DNA of 64,000 nucleotides from Acanthornis magna (Eukaryota > Chordata > Aves > Passeriformes > Acanthizidae). The position numbers were made by a program, and so were the translations under genes. Below the pieces are notes generated by a model. That model was not told where the DNA came from. It saw only the letters and a list, made by a program, of their open reading frames with translations, and ran no database searches. Positions 10,130-20,340 of the stretch are shown piece by piece. The stretch lies in assembly GCA_036785705.1 (NCBI GenBank), contig JAWUZG010000160.1, forward strand, positions 660,519-724,518, written 5' to 3'. Each line of letters opens with the position of its first letter. Position 1 is the stretch's first letter.

Positions 10130-12247
10130 CACTGACCCCAATCCCTGACCCCATATCCCTGTATCCCCACCGGTGCCAGATCCCACTGACCCCAATCCCT
10201 GGCCCTGTATCCCTGTATCCCTGACCCCATATCCGTGTGTCCCCAGGTGCCCATGGCGGGCCGGAAGTGCAGTGGTGACAATGACACGGCCATGTCTCAC
10301 TCCAGTCCCTGACCCCATATTCCCTGACCCCATATCCCATTTCTGTGTCCCCATGGCAAGCTGGAAGCGCAGCAGTGAGTGATGGGACTGTCTCCCACTC
10401 CAGTCCCTGACCCTATATCCCCTGACCCCGTGTCCCCCTGACCCCATGTCCCCCTGACCCTATATCCCCCTGCCCCCATGTCCCCCTGACCCCATGTCCC
10501 ATTCCCGTGTCCCCCGGTGCCCCCGGTGGGCCAGAAGCACGGTACTGGTGGCACTGGTTGCTCTGGTGCGGTGCCGTGGCCAAAGGAGCGCGGCGAGTAG
10601 GATCAGGGCCTGACCCCATGTCCCATTGTCCCCAGGTGCCCATGGTGGGCTGGAAGCGTGGCCCTGGTGGCCCTGGTGGTGGCCCTGGCACGGTGCCATG
10701 GCTGGAGGAGCACAGCGAGTGCCAGCAGGGCCTGACCCCATATCCCCCTGACCCCATATCCTCCTGACCTCATATCCTCCTGACCTCATATCCCATTGTC
10801 CCCATTGTCCCCATTGTCCCCAGGTGCCCGTGGCGGGCTGGAAGTGCAGTGGTGGCAGTGAGGTCCCACTCCAGTCCTTGACCCCATACCCCCCTGACCC
10901 CATATCCCATTCCCGTGTCCCCAGGTGCCCATGGCAGGCCGGAAGCGCGGCACAGATGGCAGTGGTGGCCCTGGCGGTGGCCCCGGTGGCTCAGTTCCGT
11001 GGCCGGAGGAGCGCGGCGAGCGCGAGCAGGGCCTGACCCCATATTGCATTGTCCCCATTGTCCCCAGGTGCCCATGGCGGGCTGGAAGTGCAGTGGTGAC
11101 AATGACAAGGCCATGTCCCTCTCCAATCCCTGACCCCATATCCGTGTGTCCCCAGGTGCCCATGGCGGGCTGGAAGTGTGGCAGTGACAATGACAGGGCC
11201 ATGTCTCACTCCAATCCCTGACCCCATGTCCTGTTGTCCCCATTGTCCCCAGGTGCCCATGGCGGGCCGGAAGTGTGGCGCTGGTGGCAGTGGTGGCCCT
11301 GGCGGTGGCCCCGGTGGCTCAGTTCTGTGGCCGGAGGAGTGTGGCGAGCGCGAGCAGGGCCTGACCCCATATCCCATTGTCCCCATTGTCCCCAGGTGCC
11401 CATGGCAGGCCAGAAGTGTGGCGCTGGTGGCAGTGGTGGCCCTGGCTCAGTTCTGTGGCCAGAGGAGCGCAGCGAGGACGAGCAGGGCTTGACCCCATAT
11501 CCCATTGTCCCCATTGTCCCCAGGTGCCCATGGCAGGCCAGAAGCACGGCGCTGGTGGCAGCGGTGGCCCCGGCGGTGGCCCTGGCTCAGTTCTGTGGCC
11601 AGAGGAGTGCAGCGAGCGCGAGCAGGGCCTGTCCCCATATCTGTGTGTCCCCATACCCCCCTGACCCCATATCCCATTGTCCCATTGTCCCCAGGTGCCC
11701 ATGGCGGGCCGGAAGCGCGGCGCAGGTGGCAGCGGTGGCCCCGGTGGCTCAGTTCCGTGGCCGGAGGAGCGCGGCGAGCACGAGCTGGGACTGACCCCAT
11801 GTCCCCTGACCCCATATCCCATTCCCATGTCCCCAGGTGCCCATGGCGGGCTGGAAGTGTGGCAGTGACAATGACAGGGCCATGTCTCACTCCATGTCCT
11901 CACAACCATGTCCTGTTGTCCCCATTGTCCCCAGGTGCCCATGGTGGGCCGGAAGTGTGGCGCAGGTGGCAGTGGTGGCCCTGGCGGTGGCCCCGGTGGC
12001 TCAGTTCTGTGGCCGGAGGAGTGTGGCGAGCGCGAGCAGGGCCTGACCCCATATCCCATTGTCCCCATTGTCCCCAGGTGCCCATGGCGGGCCAGAAGCA
12101 CTGCGCTGGTGGCAGCGGTGGCCCCAGCGGTGGCCCTGGCTCGGTTCCGTGGCCGGAGGAGCGCGGCAAGCACGAGCAGGGCCTGTCCCCATATCTGTGT
12201 GTCCCCATATCCCCTGACCCCATATCCCATTGTCCCATTGTCCCCAG
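10130..12247 (+). repeat. Array of copies of the DEDD first-coding-exon 5' edge
   Basis: About 15 copies of CCCCAGGTGCCCATGGCGGG (acceptor, six-base leader, start codon) lie upstream of the real exon. They are near 10,253, 10,349, 10,642, 10,820, 10,930, 11,073, 11,160, 11,257, 11,400, 11,530, 11,700, 11,840, 11,940 and 12,085. Many continue through the Gly-rich stretch to GAGCAGGGCCTG, then switch to the spacer ACCCCATATCCCATTGTCCC instead of TACTCCCTGCACC. Unit length is 90-180 bp. Confidence 0.92.
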
Positions 12248-12614
12248 GTGCCCATGGCGGGCCGGAAGCGCGGCGCAGGTGGCAGCGGTGGCCCCGGCGG
12301 TGGCCCCGGTGGCTCGGTTCCGTGGCCGGAGGAGCGCGGCGAGCGCGAGCAGGGCCTGTACTCCCTGCACCGCATGTTCGACATCGTGGGCGCGCAGCTG
12401 ACGCACAGGGACGTGCGCGTGCTCTCCTTCCTCTTCGTGGACGTGCTGGACGAGGCCGAGCGCGGCCGCATCCGCTCGGGCCGCGACTTCCTGCTGGCGC
12501 TGGAGCGGCAGGGCCGCTGCGACGAGAGCAACCTGCGGCAGCTGCTGCAGCTGCTGCGCATCATCACCCGCCACGACCTGCTGCCCTACGTCAGCCTCAA
12601 GAGGAGGCGGCCCG
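12248..12614 (+). CDS. DEDD: DEDD first coding exon (start codon and death effector domain)
   Basis: The acceptor AG is at 12,246-12,247 and the ATG at 12,254, six bases into the exon, so an upstream non-coding exon is implied. The exon codes MAGRKRGAGG through the whole death effector domain to KRRRP. The donor GTGAGT is at 12,615, phase 1. This start matches the conserved MAG N-terminus of the family. Confidence 0.93.
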
Positions 12615-15600
12615 GTGAGTGATGTATCGCGATATATTGCGGTATGTCGTGATATGGGAGTCTTTATCGTGATATATGGGGTCATTGTCGTGATATACTG
12701 CAATGTATGGGCTCACATCATCACCCGCCACGACCTGCTGCCCTACGTCAGCCTGAAAAGGAGACGGCCCGGTGAGTGATATATCGCGATATATCGTGAT
12801 ATGGGGGGGATAGGGTCACATCATCACCCGCCACGACCTGCTGCCCTACGTCAGCCTGAAAAGGAGACAGCCCGGTGAGTGCCGTCGCAATATGTCGTGA
12901 TATGGGCGGGATATGGGGGTCATTGTCATGATATACTGCAATGTGTGGGGTCACATCATCACCTGCCACAATCTGCTGCCCTACGTCAGCCTCAAGAGGA
13001 GGCGGCCCGGTGAGTGATGTATCGCGATATATTGCGATATGGGGGTAGTTATCGTGATACATGGGGTCATTGTCGTGATATACTGCAATGTATGGGGTCA
13101 CATCATCACCCGCCACGACCTGCTGCCCTACGTCAGCCTCAAGAGGAGGCGGCCTGGTGAGTGATACGTCGCGATATATCGTGATATGGGGGTTATTATC
13201 ATGATATACTGTAATGTATGGGGTCACATCATCACCCACCACGACCTGCTGCCCTATGTCAGCCTGAAAAGGAGGCGGCCTGGTGAGTGATATATCGCGA
13301 TATATCGTGATATGGGGGTTATTATCATGATATACTCTAATGTATGGGGTCACATCATCACTCTCCACAACCTGCTGCCCTACATCAACCCAAAAAGAAG
13401 GTAGCCCGGTGAGTGCTGTCGTGATATGTCGTGATATGTCGCGATATATCACAATATATCGCAATATGGGGGTCATTAGCGTGATATACTGTAATGTATG
13501 GGGTCGCATTATCACCTGTCACGACCTGCTGCCCTACGTCAGCCTCGAGAGATGGTGAGTCTGTCATGATATATCGCGATATGGGGGGGATAGAGTCACA
13601 TCATCACCCGCCATGACCTGCTGCCCTATGCCAGCCTGAAAAGGAGACGGCCGGATGAGTGCTGTTGCGATATATCACGATAGAGTGGGATAGGGTCACA
13701 TCAGCACCCGCCACGACCTCCTGCCCTACCTCAGTCTCAGGAGATGATAGCCAGGTGAGTCTGTCATGATATATCGCGATACGGGGGGAATAGGGTCACC
13801 TGCCACAACCTGCTGCCCTACGTCAGCCTCAAATGGAGACAGCCCGGTGAGTGCTGTCACGATATATTGCGATAAGGGGGTCGTTATCGTGGTATGTAGG
13901 GTGGTATTGTGATATGTGGGGTCACAGCATCACCTGCCCTGACCTGCTGCCCTACCTCAGGCTGAGTGGGAGACGGCCTGGTGAGTGTCTGTTGTGATAT
14001 ATCGCGACATGGGGGGTCATTATTGCGATATATGGGGGTGTATGGGGTCAGTGGGGTCACATCATCACCCACCATGACCTATGGCAGCCTGAAGAGATGG
14101 TGGCCAGGTGAGCATCTGTCACGATATATCGCGATATGGGCTGGTGGTGTCCTACACGAGTCTGGTGTGCTGTGTCACCTCTCCAGCAGTGTCAGGCTGG
14201 CAGGTGCCCTATGTCACGATAGGCCGCCCTATAACATTGCAACAGGCCACCCTATAGCATCACGACAGGCCGCCCTCTAATGTTGTGATAGGCCGCCCTG
14301 TGATATCGTGATAGGCCGCCCTATAACGTTGTGATAGGCTGCCCTATAACGTTACAATAGGTTGCCCTATAATGTCGCGATAGGCTGCCCTGTGACATTG
14401 CGATAGGCCATCCTGTGGCATCGTGATAGGCCACTCTATAGCGTCGCGATAGGCCGCCCTATAACATCATGATAGGCTGCCCTACAACATTGCGATAGGC
14501 TGCCCTATAATATTGCGATAAGCTGCCCTATAACATCATGATAGGCTGCCCTACAACATTGCGATAGGCCACCCTGTGACACTGCGATAGGCTATCCTGT
14601 GACATCGCAATAGGCTGCCCTATAACATTGCGATAGGTTGCTCTGTAGCGTTGCCCTAGGCTGTTCTCTATCGCGATAGACCGTTCTCTATCGTGGCAGG
14701 CTGCCTTATATCGCGATAGACTGTTCTCTATCATGGCAGGCTGTCATATATCGCGATAGACCGTTCTCTATCATGGCAGGCTGCCCTATATCGCGATAGA
14801 CCGTTCTCTATCATGGCAGGCTGCCCTATATCGCGATAGGCTGTCCTCTATCATGGTAGGCTGCCTTATATCGCGATAGACTGCTCTCTATCATGGCAGG
14901 CTGCCCTATATCGCGATAGACTGTTCTCTATCATGGTAGGCTGGCCTATATCGCGATAGGCTGTCCTTTATCATGACAGGCTGCCCTATATCGCGATAGG
15001 CTGTCCTTTATCATGACAGGCTGCCCTATATCGCGATAGGCCACTCTGTGCCACCCCTCCAGGGGCCCTGGGCAGGTGAGTGAGCACAGAGCCCTGAGCT
15101 GTGCCTGGGGATCGGGATCGGGATTGGGATCAGGGTCAGGATCGGGGTCGGGATCAGGGTTGGGATCGGGATCAGGGTCAGGACTGGGATGGGGCCAGGG
15201 CTGTCGGGACAGTCCCAGGTCAGTCCCAGGTTTTGGGGTCCCCTGTGGGATTTTTCCTGTGCCGTCCTGATGCCATCCCTGTGCCATCCCAACGACAGTC
15301 CTGGTGCCATTCCTGTGCTATTCCCTGTGCTATCCCAATGACATTCCCAGTGCCATCCCAATGACATCCTGGTGCCATCCCAATGACATTCCTGTGCCAT
15401 CCCAATGACGTTCCAATGCCATTGCTGTGCCATCCCAATGACATTTACAGTGCTATCCCAGTGACATCCCGGTGCCATCCTGATGACATTCCTGGTGTCA
15501 TTGCTATGCCATTTCCTGTGCCAACCCAGTGACATCCCGATGACAATCCCTGTGCCATCTGGGTGCCATTCCCATGCCATCCCAGTGCCATCCCGATGAC

Positions 15601-18600
15601 ATTCCCATGCCATTCCCAGTGCCGTTCCTGTGCCATCCCAATGACATTCCCTGTGCCATCCCGATGGCATTCTTGTGCCATTCACTGTGCCATCCCAGTG
15701 CCATTCCCTGTGCCATCCCGATACATTCCTGTGCCATCCCGGTGCCACCCCGGTGCCACCCCGCTGACGCTGGCGCTGTCCCCGCAGTGTGCCCGGACCT
15801 GGTGGACAAGTACCTGGAGGAGACGTCCATCCGCTATGTGACCCCCCGTGCGCCAGGGGGCGCTCCGCCCGGCCTCGGCCACCCCCACAAATCAGGTCAG
15901 GGTCACCACCCCCTTTGGGATTGTCACCTTCCTTCGGGGTCATCATCCTCCCCCTTTGGGATTGTCACCTCCCTTTGGGGTCACCACCCCCACAAATCAG
16001 GTCAGGGTCACCACCCCCTTTGGGATTGTCACCTTCCTTCGGGGTCACCACCCCCCTTAGGGGCACCACCCCCACAAATCAGGTCAGGGTCACCTCCCCC
16101 TTTGGGATTGTCACCTCCCTTTGGGGTCATCATCCCCCCGCTTTGGGATTGTCACCTCCCTTTGGGGTCATCATCCCCCCGCTTTGGGATTGTCACCTCC
16201 CTTTGGGGTCACCACCCCCCTTGGGGTCACCACCCTCTTTGGGATTGTCACCTCCCTTTGGGGTCATCATCCCCCTTGGCGTCACCACCCCCACAAATCA
16301 GGTCAGGGTCACCACCCCCTTTGGGATTGTTGCCTCCCTTTGGGGTCACCGTCCCCGCTTTGGGGTCACCATCCCCCCTTCTGGAATTGTCACCTCCCCT
16401 TTAGGGTCACCCTCCCCCTTTGGGGTAACCATCATCTCCCTTCGGGGTCACCATCCCTCTTTGGGGTCACCATCCTCCCCTTGGGGTCACCATCCCCCTT
16501 GGGGTAACCATCATCTCCCTTCGGGGTCACCATCCCCCCTTGGAGTCACCAACCCCCTTTTGGGATTGTCACCTCCCTTCGGGGTCACCATCACGCCCCT
16601 TGGGGTCACTATCCCCCTTTAGTGTCATCATCCCCCCCTTTGGGGTCACTATCCCCTTTTGGGGTCATCACCCCCTCTTTGGGATAAACCCCTCTCCCTT
16701 GGGGTCACCATCCCCCCTTTGGGATCATCGTCACCCCCCTTTAGAATCGTCACTGTCCCCCTTTGGGGTCACCATCCCCCCTTTGCAATCATTGTCACCT
16801 CCCCTTTTGGGGTCATCCCCCCTTTGGGATCATCACCCCTTTGGGGTGGTAACCCCCCACCCATCCCTGTCCTGCCCCCTGGGATGGGATTTGGGGTTTC
16901 TGGGGTGGGATTTGGGGTTCCCTATGGGATTTGGGGTCCCTCAGCCCGCTGTCCCCCCACCCCAGTGCCTGCCCCCCACCCGTCGCTGTGCTGCCCCCCA
17001 GGGTGGGATTTGGTGTGTCTGGGGTGGGATTTGGGGTCCCTGGATGGATTTGGGGTTCTCTATCAGATTTGGGGTCTGTGGGGTGGGATTTGGGGTCCCT
17101 CACCCCGTTTATCCCCCCACCCCAGTGCCTGCCCCCCACCCGTCGCTGTGCTGCCCCCCGGGGGGGCCCCAGCTGGGCCCCAAGCGCCAGGGCCGCGCCC
17201 GGAGCCTCCTCGGGAACCAACGGAAACGCAGGAAGTCAGCGACCCCCGACCCGAAAGAGAAACAGACCTGCGGTGAGAGGATGGGAATGTGGGATTGGGA
17301 ATGGGGAATGTGGGAAATATGGGATTGGGAATGGGATTGGGAATAGATCCTAAAGAGAAACAGACCTGCGGTGAGAGGATGGGAATGTGGGATTGGGAAT
17401 GGGGAATGTGGGATTGGGAATGGGGAATGTGGGATTGGGGAATGTGGGATTGGAGAATATGGGATTGGATCCCAAAGAGAAACAGACCTGCGGTGAGAGG
17501 ATGGGAATGTGGGATTGGGGAATGTGGGATTGGGGAATGTGGGAAATGTGGGATTGGGAATAGATCCTAAAGAGAAACAGACATGCAGTGAGAGGATGGG
17601 AATGTGGGATTGGGGATGTGGGATTGGGGAATGGGATTGGGAATGGGATTGGGGAATATGGGATTTGGAATAGATCCTAAAGAGAAACAGACCTGCGGTG
17701 AGAGGGGATTGGGAATGGGAAATATGGGATTGGGAATGGGAATGTGGGATTGGGAATGGAATTGGGATTGGGGAATATGGGAATGGGATTGGATCTCAAA
17801 GAGAAACAGACCTGCAGTGAGAGGATGGGAGCGGGGAATATGGGATTGGGAATGGGAAGGGGGAATAGGGGAATTGGATTGGGGAATATGGGATTGGGAA
17901 TATGGGATTGGGAATCAGATTTGGAACAGGATTGGGATTGGGGAATATGGGATTGGGAATGGGAATGGGATTGGGAATGGATTCTAAAGAGAAACAGACC
18001 TGCGGTGAGTGAGATCAGGAATGGGATTGGGGAATATGGGATTGGGAATGGGAATGGGAAGAGGATTGGGAATGGGATTGGATCCCAAAGAGAAACAGAC
18101 CTGCGGTGAGAGAATGTGAAAATGTGGGATTGGGAATGGGGTTGGGATTGGGGAATACGGGAATGGGGTTGGATCCTAAAGAAAACTAGACCTGGGTGGA
18201 GTTGGGGATTTAGGGATCCATGGGATTGGGGGGATCCCTAAAATTGGGGGAATTCCTGGCTTTGGGGCAATCCCTGGGACTGGGAGAGTTTCCGGCATCA
18301 GGACATCGCTGGAATGGGAAGAATTCCCAGTTTTGGGGCTCCCTGCGAGGGGCAAACCTCCCCAAATCCCTCACCCTACAACTCAGAGCCAGGCCTCCCT
18401 ATCCCACACCCTCCCACAATGCTAACAATCCCAAAAGCCCTAAATCCCCATTTTCCTGCTCTAAATCCCCCAGTTTCCCCTAAATCTCCCATTTTCCCCC
18501 TAAATCCCCCCTAAACCCCCATTTCCCCCCCATTTCAGACATCCGCGTCCGCGCCGAGTCCTGCCAGCATTTTCTGCCCCCATTTACCCCTAAATCCCCC

Positions 18601-20340
18601 CAAAACCCCAATTTTCCCTCCCAAATCCCACATTCTTCCCCCTAAATCTCAGATTTCCCACCATAACCCCCGTTTTCCCCCGTTTCAGACATCTGCCTCC
18701 ACGTCCGCGCCGAGTACTGCCAGCATTTTCTGCTCTCATTTTCCCCCTAAATCCCTCATTTTCCCCTTTAAATATCCCCTAAATCCCCCATTCCCCCCCA
18801 AATCCCCCATTTTCCCCCCTAAATCCCAGGTTTTCCCCCCCTAAATCCCCATTTTCTCCCCGTTTCAGACATCCGCCTCCGCGTCCGCGCCAAGTACTAC
18901 CAGCATTTTCTGCCCCCATTTTCCCCTAAATCCCCCCAAACCCCCAATTTCCCCCTAAATCCCACATTTCCCCCCCTAAATGCCCGTTTCCCCCCCGTTC
19001 CAGACATCCGTGTCCGCGCCGAGTACTGCCAGCATTTTCTGCCCCCATTTTCCCCTAAATCCCCCCAAAACCCCCATTTTCCCCCCTAAATCCCTGTTTT
19101 CTCCCCGTTTCAGACATCCGCCTCTGCGTCCGCGCCGAGTACTACCAGCATTTTCTGCCCCCATTTTCCCCCTAAATCCCTCATTTTCCACCTAAATCCC
19201 CCATTTTCCCTCCCAAATCCCACATTTTTCCTCCTAAATCCCAGATTTTCCCCCCTAAACCCCGTTTTCTCCCCGTTCCAGACATCCGCCTCCGCGTCTG
19301 CGCCGAGTACTGCCAGCGTTTTCTGCCCCCATTTTCCCCCTATATCCCCCATTTCCCCCCTAAATTACCCCCAAATCCCATATTTCCCCCCTAAATCCCC
19401 CCTAAATCCCAAATTTCCCCCCTAAATCCCCGTTTTCTCCCCGTTCCAGACATCCGCCTCCGCGTCCGCGCCGAGTACTGCCAGCATTTTCTTACCCCCA
19501 TTTTTCCCCCTAAATCCCCCATTTCCCCCCCAAATCCCCCATTTTACACCTAAATTCCCCCCAAATCCCTTATTTCCCCCCTAAATCCCCCATTTTCCTC
19601 CACATTTCCCCCCCTAAATCCCCATTTTCTCCCTGTTTCAGACATCCGCCTCTGCGTCCGCGCCAAGTACTGAGAGCATTTTCTGCCCCCATTTTCCCCC
19701 CAAATCCCCCATTTTCCACCTAAATCCCCTAATTTCCTCCTAAATCCCATATTTCCCCCCAACCCCCGTTTTCTCCCCGTTCCAGACATCCGTCTCTGCG
19801 TCTGCACCGAGTACTGCCAGCGTTTTCTGCCCCCATTTTCCTACTAAATCCCCCATTCCCCCCCCAAATCCCCCATTTTCCCCCCTAAATCCCATATTTT
19901 CTCCCCTAAATCCCCCCTAAACCCCCATTTTCCCCCCTAACCCCCGTTTTCTCCCCGTTCCAGACATCCGCCTCCGCGTCCGCGCCGAGTACTGCCAGCA
20001 CGACTCCGCCCTGCACGGCAACGTCTTCTCCAACAAGCAGGAGCCTCTGGAGCGACAATTCGAGCGCTTCAACCAGGCCAACACCATCCTGAAATCGCGC
20101 GACCTGGGCTCCATCATCTGTGACATCAAATTCTCGGAGCTCACCTACCTCGACGCCTTCTGGCGCGATTACATCAACGGCTCGCTGCTCGAGGCGCTCA
20201 AGGGCGTCTTCATCACGGACTCGCTCAAACAGGCCGTGGGCCACGAGGCCATCAAGCTGCTGGTCAACGTGGACGAGGAGGATTACGAGCTGGGCCGCCA
20301 GAAACTCCTCAGGAACTTGATGCTCCACACGGCTCCCTGA
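12254..20340 (+). CDS. DEDD: DEDD, death effector domain-containing protein (four coding exons)
   Basis: Seen: joining 12,254-12,614, 15,788-15,895, 17,126-17,272 and 19,964-20,340 gives an open frame of 330 residues with canonical GT/AG sites and matching phases (all three introns phase 1). The human protein is 318 residues. Residues about 35-113 form the death effector domain (GLYSLHRMFDIV, then FLLALERQGRCDESN and RIITRHDLLPYV). A basic nuclear-localisation region (NQRKRRK) precedes TPDPKEKQTC, which favours DEDD over DEDD2. The C-terminal exon holds the conserved region from DIRLRVRAEYC to LLRNLML. Known for the family: a nuclear/nucleolar protein linked to death-receptor and caspase signalling and to restraint of Cdk1/cyclin B1. 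Odd: compared with mammals, residues about 6-21 contain a Gly-rich insertion, and every exon edge facing an intron has spawned tandem copies. The gene lies tail to tail with NIT1. The family call is secure; the exact 5' UTR is not. Confidence 0.95.
12615..14115 (+). repeat. Array of copies of the DEDD first-coding-exon 3' edge with donor
   Basis: About 12 copies of the last 50 or so exon bases (CGCCACGACCTGCTGCCCTA to CGGCCCGGTGAGTG) follow the real donor, near 12,720, 12,825, 12,960, 13,105, 13,230, 13,355, 13,515, 13,605, 13,705, 13,800, 13,935 and 14,070. Spacers are built from TATCGCGATAT and TCGTGATATGGG. Confidence 0.93.
14190..15050. repeat. Palindrome-rich array (CGATAGGC / TATCGCGATA)
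   Basis: The left half has about 24-bp units of GCGATAGGCTGCCCTATAAC. The right half has about 36-bp units joining CTATATCGCGATAGG to CTATCATGGCAGGCTGCC. The 10-bp palindrome TATCGCGATA recurs about ten times. Confidence 0.92.
15100..15200. repeat. Short GGGATC/GGGTCA tandem repeat
   Basis: Six-base units GGGATC, GGGATT and AGGATC repeat over about 90 bp. Confidence 0.8.
15270..15750. repeat. Minisatellite, unit about 20 bp
   Basis: Units resemble GTGCCATCCCAATGACATTC. It lies just upstream of DEDD coding exon 2. Confidence 0.9.
15788..15895 (+). CDS. DEDD: DEDD coding exon 2
   Basis: The acceptor CCCGCAG ends at 15,787. The exon codes VCPDLVDKYLEETSIRYVTP, a stretch nearly identical to mammalian DEDD, then a short Gly/Pro-rich tail ending HPHKS. 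The donor GTCAGG at 15,896 is non-consensus at +3, but it is the form repeated in the downstream array. Confidence 0.93.
15896..16860 (+). repeat. Array seeded at the DEDD exon 2 donor
   Basis: CCCCCACAAATCAGGTCAGG, the last exon bases plus donor, recurs near 15,985, 16,069 and 16,288. The rest are spacer units CTTTGGGATTGTCACCTCCC and TTTGGGGTCATCATCCCCC. Confidence 0.9.
16861..17125 (+). repeat. Copies of the DEDD exon 3 5' edge
   Basis: The acceptor plus TGCCTGCCCCCCACCCGTCG and following bases at 16,963-17,001 match the real exon start at 17,122-17,160. A more diverged copy lies near 16,857. Spacer: GGGGTGGGATTTGGGGT. Confidence 0.88.
17126..17272 (+). CDS. DEDD: DEDD coding exon 3 (basic nuclear-localisation region)
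   Basis: The acceptor is CCCCAG at 17,120-17,125. The exon codes VPAPHPSLCCPPGG, then a basic run with RQGRARSLLGNQRKRRK, then TPDPKEKQTC. The donor GTGAGA is at 17,273, phase 1. A near-identical copy of the first 35 or so bases with its own acceptor lies at 16,963-17,001. Confidence 0.93.
17273..18195 (+). repeat. Array of copies of the DEDD exon 3 3' edge with donor
   Basis: Eight further copies of AAAGAGAAACAGACCTGCGG followed by TGAGAGG lie near 17,352, 17,473, 17,569, 17,674, 17,799, 17,987, 18,087 and 18,178. Spacers are of GGGAATGTGGGATTGGGAAT. Most keep a GTGAG donor. Confidence 0.93.
18200..18536. other. Mostly unique DNA inside DEDD intron 3
   Basis: The left part is GGGATTGGGG-type and the right part is C/A-rich CCTAAATCCCCCATTTTCCC. 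No gene is seen. Confidence 0.5.
18537..19963 (+). repeat. Array of copies of the DEDD exon 4 acceptor and 5' edge
   Basis: Nine copies of CAGACATCCGCCTCCGCGTC through GAGTACTGCCAGCA precede the real one, near 18,537, 18,686, 18,867, 19,003, 19,111, 19,280, 19,448, 19,640 and 19,784. After CCAGCA the copies switch to TTTTCTGCCCCCATTTTCCC, an acceptor-like pyrimidine tract. Confidence 0.94.
19964..20340 (+). CDS. DEDD: DEDD last coding exon
   Basis: The acceptor is CAG at 19,961-19,963. The exon codes DIRLRVRAEYCQH and continues through ERFNQANTILKSRDLGSII and LLVNVDEEDYELGRQKLL to the TGA at 20,338. Only this copy of the repeated DIRLRVRAEYC edge continues into the conserved C-terminus, so it is the real exon. 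Confidence 0.95.

Noticed and set aside
10253..12100. Separate small genes or a DEDD paralogue cluster
   Set aside because: Each copy holds only the first 50-100 exon bases and then runs into the same intronic spacer; none contains the death effector domain.
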